40,117 bases of DNA from Isotricha intestinalis (lineage: Eukaryota; Ciliophora; Litostomatea; Vestibuliferida; Isotrichidae). Position 1 is the stretch's first letter, and every line of letters starts with the position of its first letter. The notes under the pieces are model-generated. The model was not told where the DNA came from. It did not search any database and saw nothing but the letters and a program-made list of their open reading frames with translations. Shown piece after piece: positions 1 through 9,101 of this stretch. The stretch spans positions 1 to 40,117 of the forward strand of contig JAJJLU010000464.1 in the NCBI GenBank assembly GCA_023807065.1, read 5' to 3'. Position numbers and translations under genes: made by a program.

Positions 1-352
1 TTTATTTAATTGATTATAAAAATTAAAATTATCTCATTTTTTATATTTTTTAAAATAAATGGTTTTTTTTGTCATTTTTTTTAAGATATTTTAATGCTTA
101 GAAAAAATTAAAATTTCCAGATACACTTTTATTCATTTATAAATCTAAGATTAATTTTTTATTATTTTTACAAATTCATCAAACAGGGATTTTTTTATAT
201 TTGATTTTCTTATATAAATAATAATAAAAAAGAATTTTAATTTTAATTCTATTTAAAAATTATTTTTAATATTTTAATTTTTAAATTAAATTATATATTA
301 TACAAAGATTATAAATTTATTTTATATTTATAATCTTTATTTTAAACAAATA
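1..352. other. AT-rich spacer, no gene
   Basis: No coding sequence recognised. It is almost pure A/T with homopolymer T runs. Its only clear structure is the perfect inverted repeat at 304-338, listed separately, just upstream of the broken TLDc gene. Confidence 0.6.
304..338. repeat. 13-bp perfect inverted repeat upstream of the TLDc relic
   Basis: AAAGATTATAAAT (304-316) is repeated inverted as ATTTATAATCTTT (326-338) around a 9-nt spacer. It ends 14 nt before the ATG at 353, so it would fold in the 5' leader of the transcript or lie in the promoter. Each arm contains one G/C position, so AT-richness alone makes a chance match less surprising. Function unknown. Confidence 0.55.
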
Positions 353-1388
353 ATGGAAGCTCCAAAGCCAACAACAACAAATTATTTAAAGACTTTTGAA
401 TATTCAAATGAACAAAATGGAAAAAAATATAATTGGAAATTTTTAACTACTTCTGATTCTATTGAAATGAATATAAATGAAATAAATTCACTACCTCCAC
501 TTTATTATCAAACTACATATTCAAGAAATGATTTAGAAAAATTAAACAAATTTTTCCTTATATTTGATGATATAAATTCCATTTCTTAAGAAATTGAAAG
601 AAGAATAAAAGAAAACTTATATAAATTTGAAATTAATCAAAATGAAATAACAATTGAATTTAATATTGAAATAGCTTCAATTAAATCATTTTCTTTTAAA
701 TTACTATTAAAAGAAAATAAAAATATAAATTCATTGGTGAATGATTTATTTAAAATTGTGAAAGATTTAGATTTAAAAGTTCAAAATTTAGAAAATGAAA
801 ATAAAGAAATTAAAAATGAATTAAAAGAAATAAAAATTAAAAACCAAAATTTAAAAAATATAATTACAGATTTATTAAAAAAACAAGAAGAAAATAAATA
901 TATGAATGATTAATGATGAAAAAAAACAAATTTATAATTGGATGAATCCTTGTTTCAAATTTAAAACTAAATTATTATATAGATGCTCTATTGATGGAGA
1001 TAGTTCATATATATTTCATGAAAAATGTGATGAAAAAGGTCCAACAATAACTTTAGTTAAAACAGATAAAGGATTTAGATTTGGAGGATACACTTCAACA
1101 TCTTGGAATAATATAGAAGACTTTCAAAAAGATAGTACTGCTTTTATTTTTTCATTAAACAAAAAACAAAAATATAATATTAAAAATGAAGATGAAGCTA
1201 TATATGGTGGAAATAACCATTGTCCCATTTTTGGGAGAAATGAAATTTTTATTAAAAATAATTGTAAAACAAAAGGTGGAATATGTTCTAATCCTCATAA
1301 TTATAATTTTTCATTTGCTGGAGAATTGTCTGGAGGAGAAAAGTTTAATGTAATGGATTATGAAGTATTTTCATTAATTAATGAGTAA
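353..1388 (+). pseudogene. Coiled-coil / TLDc-domain protein, broken by an in-frame stop and a frameshift
   Basis: The first segment (353-586) encodes 78 residues and meets TAA at 587-589. The same frame then stays open to a TAA at 911-913, encoding a lysine/glutamate/asparagine-rich heptad stretch that looks like coiled coil. The TLDc part (906-1388) lies one frame on; moving between them needs a one-base slip near 905-911, inside a repeated AATGAT. The downstream segment has TLDc features: YRCSIDGDS, GFRFGGYTS, the F-S-L-N-K strand, AIYGG and PIFG, and it ends VMDYEVFSLINE as these domains do. TLDc proteins are linked to oxidation resistance and V-ATPase regulation, and are expanded in protists. 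I infer a recent pseudogene, since the TLDc half is well preserved. Alternatives are a sequencing or assembly error at one lesion, or recoding. Confidence 0.75.
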
Positions 1389-1490
1389 GAAATAAAAAAA
1401 ATAACTCAATTTTTAATAATTTATAAAAATATGATTTTAAAAATTTAAAAAAACTTAATAAAAAATCAACAATAAAAAATAAAAATATAA

Positions 1491-1983
1491 AACATCCATA
1501 TAATAAACATAGAAGATTATTGTTCTTCAGGAATAACATATTCAGAGCTTAGAATAAAAAATTATAAATCTATAAAAGAAGAAAAATTAATATCAAGACC
1601 TTTATTTTCAGAAGATGTTGTTAGGAAAAATATTATGTCAGAAGAAGGAGAATGTATAATTACAGAAACAATTAATTTTATTGATTGGAAAGATTGTTTT
1701 TCAAATGTAGAAAAATGTTATAATATTGGGAGAGTTAATAATAAAAAATAATTATCTGATAAATATTGTTATGTTGGTTTTGGGAATAATCATTTTTGTT
1801 TACCTATTGATTTAGTTTTAAATCTATTTTTAAAAAGAGTATTGAAATTTAAGAACTAGTTATTATGATTATCAAGGAAAAAAGGAAATTGAATATTAGT
1901 CTTTTTATTTTAGAAATTATAATGTTTTTTATTCAGTTTTATGTGTTTTGGAATTTTGTTTTGAAAATTTGTTTTTTTTATAA
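1491..1983 (+). pseudogene. Unrecognised coding relic
   Basis: An open segment with coding-like composition runs 1491-1748 (for example DVVRKNIMSEEGECIITET and NFIDWKDCFSNVEKCY). It meets TAA at 1749-1751 and continues in the same frame to TAG at 1857-1859 (KYCYVGFGNNHFCLPIDL). A further coding-like stretch in another frame (1864-1980) has TAG at 1897-1899 and TAA at 1981-1983. Cysteine and aromatic content and ordinary codon use separate it from spacer DNA. I do not recognise the family. No start codon in frame is convincing. It is probably the eroded 3' half of a gene whose 5' end is lost. Confidence 0.5.
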
Positions 1984-2180
1984 TTGATACATAATCAATG
2001 TTTTTTAATTCAAAATTTTTTTATTATTTTTTTTTATTATTTATTTTTATCTTGAATTTCAATGTCAGATACAATTTAATTCTTTTTTTTTGAATCTTGC
2101 CCAATATTATATTATTTTCTTTAATATTTGAATTGATATTTTGATCTTTAATATTTTATATTATCACATTTTTTTCCTTA

Positions 2181-3148
2181 TCAGTAGTTATTCTCTTTAA
2201 AATTAATATAATTATCTGTGCCTTTAATTATTCCGTTTTGACTGTCTGATTTAATTTCTCCTTTTTCTACTGAATTTTCATTTTCATTTGTTATAATTCT
2301 AACATTTGGTCCTTCAAAAACTAAATCAAAACATAACATAAATCTAAAAACATGTGAAACAACTATTAACCAACTAATATATAAAATAATTCCAAAAGAT
2401 ATAATCATTTTTGAAATCCAATCTATCATTTTTTCAATACATGATTTATCTTCTCTTCCTTTATTTATATTACTAAGTAAATATTTTTTAATATAATAAT
2501 TTCATAACTTAATTTACACCAACTAATACAATTAAATTTATTTTCTATATTCTTTCAATACTTATAAAATCTTTTAATATTAACACTACCATTTTATCAT
2601 ATGAATCAGTACACTCAAAATATTTATTGATAATATTTTGAAGTGAATTATCACATTGTTGAAAATTAATAATATTATCATCACTTTAGGTTTCATTATA
2701 AATTATATTTTTATCATAATTCCCTCTTGATAAAATAGTATAAAGTTCTGTATTATTTGTAATACAGGAACATTTTTCATAACATAAATTATAATAAACA
2801 ATATTAAAATAATTATGTAAAAATAAAATTGAGTAAAAATCCTTTTAAACTCTTATCACAATTTAAAATTTCATTATTTTTTAATAAAAGAATAATAATA
2901 GAAAAATTGCAAACAAAAAGATCTTAAATAATTACAAGTAATTGAAAAATACAAATTATTTTTTGTAATGTTTTACATTCTAAATGTCTATAATTAATAA
3001 TAATTCCTAAACCTTGAGTAAAAATTGCTAAAACTGAAAGAATTGTATAATGTCTCCATATTGCTTTAGACATCCAAGTTATATTTACATATTTATATTG
3101 AATTAATAGAACTAAATATAAAACAAATTTATTTTGATAGAAAATCAT
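2181..3148 (-). pseudogene. Decayed membrane protein with tetraspanin-like C-terminus
   Basis: Reading leftward from ATG at 3146-3148, a 74-residue hydrophobic segment ends at TAA 2924-2926 but the frame continues to about 2815 with more hydrophobic sequence. Coding-like, cysteine-containing sequence follows in another frame (KCSCITNNTEL, FQQCDNSLQN) with TAA and TAG interruptions. The last segment (2181-2429) encodes a hydrophobic helix (ISFGIILYISWLIVVSHVF) and a short polar tail. The order of hydrophobic N-terminus, Cys-bearing loop and a final helix after a Cys suggests a four-helix tetraspanin. No CCG motif survives, so the family call is tentative. At least three stops and one frameshift make it a pseudogene. 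Confidence 0.45.
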
Positions 3149-3234
3149 GAAAATAATATTTAAATCAATGGAAAAATAAATATAAAAATTAAGTAAAGAA
3201 TCAAAACAATTTTTAAATGAAATAAAAAATTAAT

Positions 3235-3639
3235 TTATTTCTTACAATGAGTATACCCAAGTCCAGCAGCGTTAAAAACTTCTTTTCCCCTTCCATCAAT
3301 AGTCCAATAATGATTGCATCCTTTTTTAACATTCCAACTACTATGATATTCAGTTTTAAACTGTTGAGAAATTCTTCTTGCTAATTCTTTAATATCAATT
3401 AAGCAAGTAGTACCTCTAGCATATCCTTTATCATTAGCCCATTTTCTAGCATCTAGCATTTCTTTATCAGTTCCAAGACCACCAATTGCACATACTGCCA
3501 TAAATAAACATCCTGTCTTCATTCCTGGTAATTTCCATTGGAAACTCACATCTCTTAATCCTGTTCCAGTTTTTACCCATCTTTGAACTGTATTTATTTG
3601 AGATATGAATAAGAGTAAAATTAAGAAGAGATATTTCAT
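3235..3639 (-). CDS. Small secreted Cys/His-domain protein (putative cell-wall-hydrolase-like)
   Basis: A 134-residue protein with a strong signal peptide (about residues 1-18, MKYLFLILLLFISQINT). The mature part is one domain with a buried cysteine in GCLFMAVCAIGGL (C44, C50) and a late histidine in CNHYWTID (H110, D115), ending NAAGLGYTHCKK. A nucleophile-type Cys in a hydrophobic helix followed by a His on a strand is the layout of papain-fold enzymes (NlpC/P60, C39 and DUF261-like groups). A peptidase or amidase role is inferred and no catalytic residue is proven. C44, C50, C108 and C132 have equivalents in the neighbouring paralogue and could include a disulfide. The paralogue starts 46 bp upstream on the same strand. 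Its first 120 bases (3241-3360) hold 40 G/C, against 11 in 60 in a sampled TOR line. Transfer or high expression could explain that. Confidence 0.75.
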   Translation of the reverse strand: MKYLFLILLLFISQINTVQRWVKTGTGLRDVSFQWKLPGMKTGCLFMAVCAIGGLGTDKEMLDARKWANDKGYARGTTCLIDIKELARRISQQFKTEYHSSWNVKKGCNHYWTIDGRGKEVFNAAGLGYTHCKK

Positions 3640-3684
3640 TTTTTTATTTTTATTTTACGAAATATAAAAAAATTATTTAAAAAA

Positions 3685-4458
3685 TTATTTGCAACCAGAA
3701 TAACCAAGACCAGAAGCATTAAAAACTTCTCTTCCATTTTTATCAACTGCCCAATAATGACCACATCCCTTTTTAATGCTCCAATCACTATTATATTTAG
3801 TTTTAAAATTACGAGAAATATATTGTCCTAAAACTTTACCATCTATATAAAGAAGAGTATCACTAGCTCTAATATATCCTTTAGAAACAGCCCAATGATA
3901 AGCATCTTGGATTTGTTTATCATTATAAAGACCTCCAATAGCACATGCAGCCATAAATAAACATCCTTCTCTCATATGAGGAACTTTCCATTGTTCAGTA
4001 ATTCCTTTAATTCCAGTTCCACCACGAGTTAAAATTTGTTTGTTTTTTTGAACCTCATTTGTAATAGCAACACTATATTTCATTCCATTAATTTTAATGG
4101 CTTCAATTTCATAACCAAAAACACCAGCATAACCATTATTATCATCATTAGTATTATAACCAGAAACTTCAGGTTGCCATCTCCCTTTAGCATAAGCTTG
4201 ATATCGAGTTCCTTGAATTGCAATGGCATCAATAGGAGTTTTGTAATCACCAAGTATTCCTCCTGCTGATTCTTTTGACCATTTTCCTTTTAAATAATGA
4301 ACACGAAATTTTGTTTTTCCTTCTATTTTCACTGCTAATATTGGAGTTCCTATTTCTCCTGCATGACTGCTGCTTCCTGATACTGTGTTTAACCATTTGT
4401 AACCACATGATATTTCGGTAAGAATAAAAAAGAAAAATATAATTTGGAAAGATTTCAT
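3685..4458 (-). CDS. Secreted protein: three hydrophobic-W (ChW/YAG-like) repeats plus Cys/His domain
   Basis: A 257-residue protein with an N-terminal signal peptide (about 1-18). Residues 20-126 hold three repeats sharing a pattern of Trp, G-Y/H-AG, then I-x-AI-x-I: HAGEIGTPILAVKI, AGGILGDYKTPIDAIAI and GYAGVFGYEIEAIKI, each followed by Y/F-R-V-H or a similar strand. This resembles clostridial hydrophobic-W repeats found on secreted bacterial cell-wall and surface proteins. Residues 145-257 form the same Cys/His domain as the next gene (C166, C172, H234, D239). A likely role is binding and cleaving bacterial cell wall in a digestive vacuole or outside the cell. That is inference from architecture. 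The gene is head-to-head with the phosphatase gene (224-bp gap). Raised G+C and bacterial-style repeats point to transfer from bacteria. Confidence 0.75.
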   Translation of the reverse strand: MKSFQIIFFFFILTEISCGYKWLNTVSGSSSHAGEIGTPILAVKIEGKTKFRVHYLKGKWSKESAGGILGDYKTPIDAIAIQGTRYQAYAKGRWQPEVSGYNTNDDNNGYAGVFGYEIEAIKINGMKYSVAITNEVQKNKQILTRGGTGIKGITEQWKVPHMREGCLFMAACAIGGLYNDKQIQDAYHWAVSKGYIRASDTLLYIDGKVLGQYISRNFKTKYNSDWSIKKGCGHYWAVDKNGREVFNASGLGYSGCK

Positions 4459-4682
4459 TTTTTTTTTTGTTTTTTTTTTAAAATTGATTTTATATATTTT
4501 TTTCTAGTTTTTTTATTGTTTTTTTGATGAATTTTGGTTGAAGTAAATTAATTTTATATAATTATTATATGAAACATTTAATTTCTTTCTATTAAATTAA
4601 AATCATAATATTAATACAATTAAATAAAGTAAAAATATTATACAATTAAAATAAAAAAATAATAAATTATTTTAAAATTAAA

Positions 4683-6143
4683 ATGTATAATCATTTTTCA
4701 GAAGTAAAAATATATTACAAATCATCTAAAACTTCAAATAAACATTTTATTTTTACTCCTACAGAAACATCTCCTTTATCATATTCTATTCAAACAGGAA
4801 AAAAAGTAGAAAAACCATATTTTAAAAATTCAATTAATTATTTTCCTAAAAATAAAAAAGAAAATAAAAAAATCCAATTTAACATTCCAGAAAATAATTT
4901 CACAAACTCAAAAAAATTAAATTCAAGAGTATCATTACCTGAAATAAAAACTAAAAAATTAAATGAAGAGTATAATTTCGAAGAAAAAAAAGAAAAATTA
5001 AAAACTCAAAAATCAATAAGTCAATCTAAAATATCAAAAAGTTTAAGATTATTTAATCAACAATATGAAATTTTAGTAAAGACAATAACATCAAAAAAAA
5101 AAGAAAAAAAAAATAATCAAAGGAATAAAGCGTTAACACCATATCCAAGTGAAATAAATCATTTTCCATCTCCATTTGAATTAGAAATAAATTCTTTAGA
5201 AGAAGAAATCAAATTAATGACAAATTCAATAGAAATAGCGAATTTTTATGAATATACTAAAAATTGTATGAAAATAATAACAGAAATATTAGATAAAAAA
5301 AATGAGATAAAAAAACCAAAAAAAGTGAAAATTAAAAATCCAAAAAATTTAAAAAAATTAATAGTTTTTGATTTAGATGAAACATTAATTCATGGAATAA
5401 TAAATAAATCAAATTATAAAGATAAAGAGAATATAATAAAAGTAATATTACCTTCAAAAAAAACAGCAAATATAAAAATAAATATTCGTCCAAATTGGGA
5501 AGAAGCAATAATAAAGATAAGTAAATTATATTGTATAGTAATATATACAGCATCTCATTTTTCATATGCAAATTCAGTTTTAAATTATTTAGATCCAGAA
5601 AATAAATATTTCTATAATAGATTATATAGAAGTGATTGTATTGATATAAAATATAATGGAAAAGATATTTATATAAAAGATTTAGAGATTTTTCAAGATT
5701 TTGATTTAAAAAATATTTTAATTGTTGATAATTCTGTTTTAGCTTTTGCTTTTCATTTAGATAATGGAATACCAATTTTACCTTATTATGATTCTCAAAA
5801 AGATTTCGAATTATTATTTTGTGCTTTTTACTTTGAAAGTATTTTTCAATATGATGATTTAAGAGAAATTAATAAAAAATATATGAAATTAGATTATTAT
5901 TTAAATAAAGCTTTAAAAGAAAAAGAAGATGAAAATATTCGTGATGATCGAACTTTAAAATCAAAATTTGATATTATTAAAGATATTAATATTAATAATC
6001 ATAAAGGAAAAAGTGCTAATAATATTCAATTTGTAAATGAAGATGATGTTCGAAAATTTTTTGAACAAAACTCTCAGTTTTGTAAAGAATTAGAAGTTGA
6101 TTTGTATAATTTAAGAAGACAATTTAGTCAAGAAAAAAAATAA
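4683..6143 (+). CDS. SCP/FCP1-like (NLI-interacting factor) HAD phosphatase
   Basis: A 486-residue protein. Residues 1-220 are a low-complexity, basic, probably disordered N-terminus. Residues 223-420 form the FCP1-homology HAD domain, with the catalytic motif FDLDETLIHG (nucleophile D230, acid/base D232), motif II in VIYTASHFSYANSVL and motif III in ILIVDNSVLAFAFHLDNGIPI. The family dephosphorylates Ser/Thr on proteins such as the RNA polymerase II CTD, or Dullard/NEM1 targets. No BRCT domain or transmembrane helix is visible, so SCP-like is closer than FCP1 or Dullard. The substrate is unknown. The C-terminal 90 residues are charged and helical. It is divergently arranged with the secreted repeat protein. 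The start is the first ATG in an A-rich leader and gives the expected N-terminal extension type, but is not otherwise fixed. Confidence 0.85.
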   Translation: MYNHFSEVKIYYKSSKTSNKHFIFTPTETSPLSYSIQTGKKVEKPYFKNSINYFPKNKKENKKIQFNIPENNFTNSKKLNSRVSLPEIKTKKLNEEYNFEEKKEKLKTQKSISQSKISKSLRLFNQQYEILVKTITSKKKEKKNNQRNKALTPYPSEINHFPSPFELEINSLEEEIKLMTNSIEIANFYEYTKNCMKIITEILDKKNEIKKPKKVKIKNPKNLKKLIVFDLDETLIHGIINKSNYKDKENIIKVILPSKKTANIKINIRPNWEEAIIKISKLYCIVIYTASHFSYANSVLNYLDPENKYFYNRLYRSDCIDIKYNGKDIYIKDLEIFQDFDLKNILIVDNSVLAFAFHLDNGIPILPYYDSQKDFELLFCAFYFESIFQYDDLREINKKYMKLDYYLNKALKEKEDENIRDDRTLKSKFDIIKDININNHKGKSANNIQFVNEDDVRKFFEQNSQFCKELEVDLYNLRRQFSQEKK

Positions 6144-6551
6144 TAATAACAATATATATTTTTTCACTTATTAGATTTGATAACTTATATAAATATATTA
6201 TATATAATTATGATTATTAAAATAAACCCTTATTAATAATAATAAATAAATTAAACAAGGTGAATTTATTAATTTTTTTTTTAAATGTTTTATTTTTTTT
6301 AGTTCTCACTTTTATATTTTTTTCTAATGTTTCTGTAGGAGACATTCCTAAAAAATACAATAGATAAATAGCAATTTTTGTTTTTTGAAATATCTTGATG
6401 ATTTTTAATGAAGATTTATTCTTTTTTTCCTTTTTAAATTCATTAAAAAATAATAAATATAAACTATTTTTTTTAATATATATTCAATTTATTTTTCAAT
6501 ATTGAACTTATAAATGAGTTAATTTAAAAAGGAATAAAATAAATTTAAAAA
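6144..6551. other. Spacer with a possible minus-strand coding scrap
   Basis: No intact gene. On the minus strand about 6300-6400 reads as a short coding-like stretch (SIVFFRNVSYRNIRKKYK) ending in TAA, with no acceptable start and too short to identify. The rest is T-rich and A-rich spacer. It may contain the phosphatase terminator and the promoter of the zinc finger gene, but no specific site is visible. Confidence 0.35.
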
Positions 6552-7415
6552 ATGTCTTCAACTGAAAAAAACATAAACAAAGATTTTTTAATTGATTCAT
6601 TTGAAAGTCCAAAAAAAAATAAAAAATATTCATCAAAAGAAAAGGAAGATATAATAGATTCAAATAAATATAATTATTCAAATAGTAAATCTAATTTTTT
6701 AGATTTTTCTTCAAATGAAAAATCAATAAATTTAGAATCCCCATATAAAAATTGTTTAACAAATGAATTAATAAAAAGTTTAAATTTTTACAGTTCATAT
6801 AAGCCAAAAAATAAAGAAACAATAAACCAAATTGATTCAATTCAAACTTTTAATAATAATAATAATTCTCAAATTACAAATTTTAATCAAAATTATTTAG
6901 GTAATAAAATAATAAGGCCAAAAATCAGTTTTTTTAATTCTTATTTTTCTTCTTCTACAAATGATAATAAAAGTTTTCCTCAAAGTTTTAATTCATATTA
7001 TTTGAAAAGTGAAATTGAAGAATTAGATAAACAATTAGATTATATTAATTATTCACTTAAAAATATTCTTCCTAAAAGTTATTTAAATTTTAATTTTAAT
7101 CAAGAAGAAATTAAAAGTTTTAATTCTTGTCAATTTATTTCTTCTTTTAATAATAATAATTTAAAAAGAAATATCTCTGAATTTAATTTAAATTTAAGTA
7201 ATACTTTAAATGATAGTAGTAATTTTAATTTTAATAATAATAATAATTTAATTCAATTTCCTATTCAAAAATCCTTTTTTAATGATAAAAAATCAAATAA
7301 AAATTTAAAAAAAATAGAAGAAAGAAAAGGAGATTGGAAATGTAAAAAATGTAATAATTTAAATTTTTCTTTTAGATCAATTTGTAACAGATGTAAAAGA
7401 TTAAAAGAAGAATAA
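6552..7415 (+). CDS. Ser/Asn-rich protein with C-terminal RanBP2-type zinc finger
   Basis: A 287-residue protein. Most of it is disordered Ser/Asn/Lys-rich sequence with asparagine tracts coded by AAT runs. The last 28 residues form a RanBP2-type zinc finger: W262-x-C264-x2-C267-x3-N271-x6-C278-x2-C281, then a basic end. Such fingers bind single-stranded RNA (ZRANB2, FUS type) or ubiquitin (Npl4 type). An RNA-binding role is slightly favoured by the basic, Asn/Arg-containing finger, but the Thr-Phe ubiquitin signature is also absent, so this is inference. A short predicted helix (about residues 155-170, EIEELDKQLDYINYSL) is the only other ordered element. The ATG in AAAAAATG context is the first in frame. 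Confidence 0.75.
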   Translation: MSSTEKNINKDFLIDSFESPKKNKKYSSKEKEDIIDSNKYNYSNSKSNFLDFSSNEKSINLESPYKNCLTNELIKSLNFYSSYKPKNKETINQIDSIQTFNNNNNSQITNFNQNYLGNKIIRPKISFFNSYFSSSTNDNKSFPQSFNSYYLKSEIEELDKQLDYINYSLKNILPKSYLNFNFNQEEIKSFNSCQFISSFNNNNLKRNISEFNLNLSNTLNDSSNFNFNNNNNLIQFPIQKSFFNDKKSNKNLKKIEERKGDWKCKKCNNLNFSFRSICNRCKRLKEE

Positions 7416-8096
7416 GAAAAGGAATTTCATAAATACCGGTCAAATAAAAAATATATTAATTATTTAAATAAATATTTTTTTTAAAATAAAATGTTTTAAT
7501 TCAAATAATGTTAATTTAAAATAATATAATGGAAAAAAAAAGTTAACAAATGAAAAATAAGAAAAAGAAAAATAATTTTTATATATAAAAACTTTTTATT
7601 ATTTATTTCCTTCTTCCTCCTTTTTCTCTTCTTTTTCTTTTCCTTTTTTTTTATTTTCTATGATTTATTTTTATATTTTTTTCATATTCCAATTAATTGA
7701 TTGTTATTCAATTTATAATTAACAATTTTATTATTAATCACAATTTAATTTAAATATCTGGAAACATAATTGATAAATTTAAAGAAATTTGCTAATTGGT
7801 TTTCTAAATTGAATTGAAAGTATTCAAAATTTAATTACCAGATTAAAGAATAGTGAAAGTAGAACTTCAAATTCAAATATAAATAAAATAGATACATTCC
7901 TTATAATAGAAAACGATAGTTATAAAAGTGATTTAAGAAATTAAAAAATAAATAATTAATAAATAATTTTTAAATAATTTAAGGATTCAAGATATAATTA
8001 TTTAATTATTATGATTTAATTTTTGGAAAAATTCATTATAGAAAATATATTTTGAATATATATACAAATAATTATTAATAAAAATAATAAAAAATA
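7416..8096. other. Spacer before the arrestin-like gene, with a coding relic
   Basis: A 680-bp gap. It holds a pyrimidine-rich block (about 7606-7650), an eroded coding fragment on the plus strand (listed at 7819) and AT-rich sequence. No promoter element or RNA gene is recognised. The only GC-rich spot, ACCGGT at about 7434-7439, has no evident context. Confidence 0.45.
7819..7944 (+). pseudogene. Short unrecognised coding relic
   Basis: A 41-codon open stretch (SIQNLITRLKNSESRTSNSN at its start) closes with TAA at 7942-7944 and has TGA at 7810-7812 upstream in the same frame. Another frame just upstream (about 7757-7790) also reads like coding sequence (ISGNIIDKFKEI) before a stop. Together they look like the eroded end of a gene with one frameshift. 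The helical, amphipathic character is noted, but I do not assign a family. Confidence 0.35.
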
Positions 8097-9101
8097 ATGG
8101 AAATAGAAAATGGAATAAAAATGATAATAAATGAAAAAGAAGAAGGATTTTATCCTTGTTCAGATATTTTAGGAATAATAAATATATTAGAAAAAGAAGC
8201 TTTAAATATAAGAGAAATCAATTTACAATTAATAAAAGTACAATATTGTTATAAAGATAAAATAATATTTCACAATAAGACAATAATTAAAGAAGAAACA
8301 ATAAAAATAAATGATATCTCAAAAATATATTTTGTGTTCAAATTACCAGAAAAAATGGATCCAAGCTTTGAATATCCTTCATTTAAAATTAAAACTTACA
8401 TAAGATACTATTTACAAGGCTCTTTTAATTTAAATGAAAAAAAATTTTATTGTTCATATATAATATTAATAAAAAAGAAAGCAATAATAGATAAAAGCAA
8501 ATTAACCTATGAAAAAAAATGTAATATATATTCATATTTTATTAATAAAGGAAATTGTAATTTAATTGTAAATATTGATAATAATTATTTATCTTTTGAT
8601 GATAATTTAAATTTAAATCTTAATATTTTAAATGAAGAATGTGATTTAAATATTAACGAAATTAAAGTAACTGTATATAGAGATATTTATATTTATTCAA
8701 ACAATCAAAATTCAATTAATGAAGAAGAAGTTTTAAATAGAATAATAAAAAAAACAAATATAAACAAAAAAACAAAAGGAAAAGAAAATATGAGTATTTT
8801 TATTACTGAAAATAATCACTATTTTAATTTAAATGAATGGAAAAATCCATATAAAAATTTTCAATTAAAATATTTAATCCCATCGATTGATTCAGAAAAT
8901 ATAAAATGTTTTTATAATATTAAAATTACTCTTTATTTTAATTCTTTTGTTACTTTCAGTAATAGACCAAGAGTTTTTATTCCAATTTTTGTTGGACATC
9001 AATCTATTAGTGAATATAATTTTCAAATTAAAGAAAATTCAAGTCTTATTTTTTCCAATTTGGATGGTTCTAATTTTTTTAATCAAAAAAATACTGATTG
9101 A
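8097..9101 (+). CDS. Arrestin-fold (alpha-arrestin / Vps26-like) protein
   Basis: A 334-residue protein with a two-domain arrestin pattern. The N-domain (about 5-130) contains GIINILEKEALNIREINLQL, the membrane-facing strand pair of arrestins, and the hallmark LPEKMDPSFEYPSFKIKTYI-type segment (F-x-LP-x-x-x-PSFE followed by a strand leading to the second sandwich). The C-domain (about 140-315) repeats the beta-sandwich rhythm with LNLNLNILNEECDLNINEIK. Arrestin-fold proteins act as adaptors in endocytosis and receptor or cargo sorting. No PPxY motif is visible, so a direct HECT-ligase adaptor role is unsupported. No transmembrane segment. The protein is convergent with the RING gene, 554 bp away. 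Confidence 0.75.
   Translation: MEIENGIKMIINEKEEGFYPCSDILGIINILEKEALNIREINLQLIKVQYCYKDKIIFHNKTIIKEETIKINDISKIYFVFKLPEKMDPSFEYPSFKIKTYIRYYLQGSFNLNEKKFYCSYIILIKKKAIIDKSKLTYEKKCNIYSYFINKGNCNLIVNIDNNYLSFDDNLNLNLNILNEECDLNINEIKVTVYRDIYIYSNNQNSINEEEVLNRIIKKTNINKKTKGKENMSIFITENNHYFNLNEWKNPYKNFQLKYLIPSIDSENIKCFYNIKITLYFNSFVTFSNRPRVFIPIFVGHQSISEYNFQIKENSSLIFSNLDGSNFFNQKNTD

Noticed and set aside
353..910. Non-standard genetic code with TAA/TAG as Gln
   Set aside because: TOR, DHHC, Atg8, calmodulin-like and phosphatase genes have no internal TAA, TAG or TGA, and end at expected C-termini with all three stops. Relics with such stops are better explained as pseudogenes.
880..925. Euplotes-type programmed +1 frameshift at AAA-TAA
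   Set aside because: The stop context is GAT-TAA, not AAA-TAA or AAA-TAG, and a second, unrelated in-frame stop exists upstream.
4036..4269. Plus-strand ORF inside the secreted repeat protein
   Set aside because: Antisense shadow without any recognisable feature.
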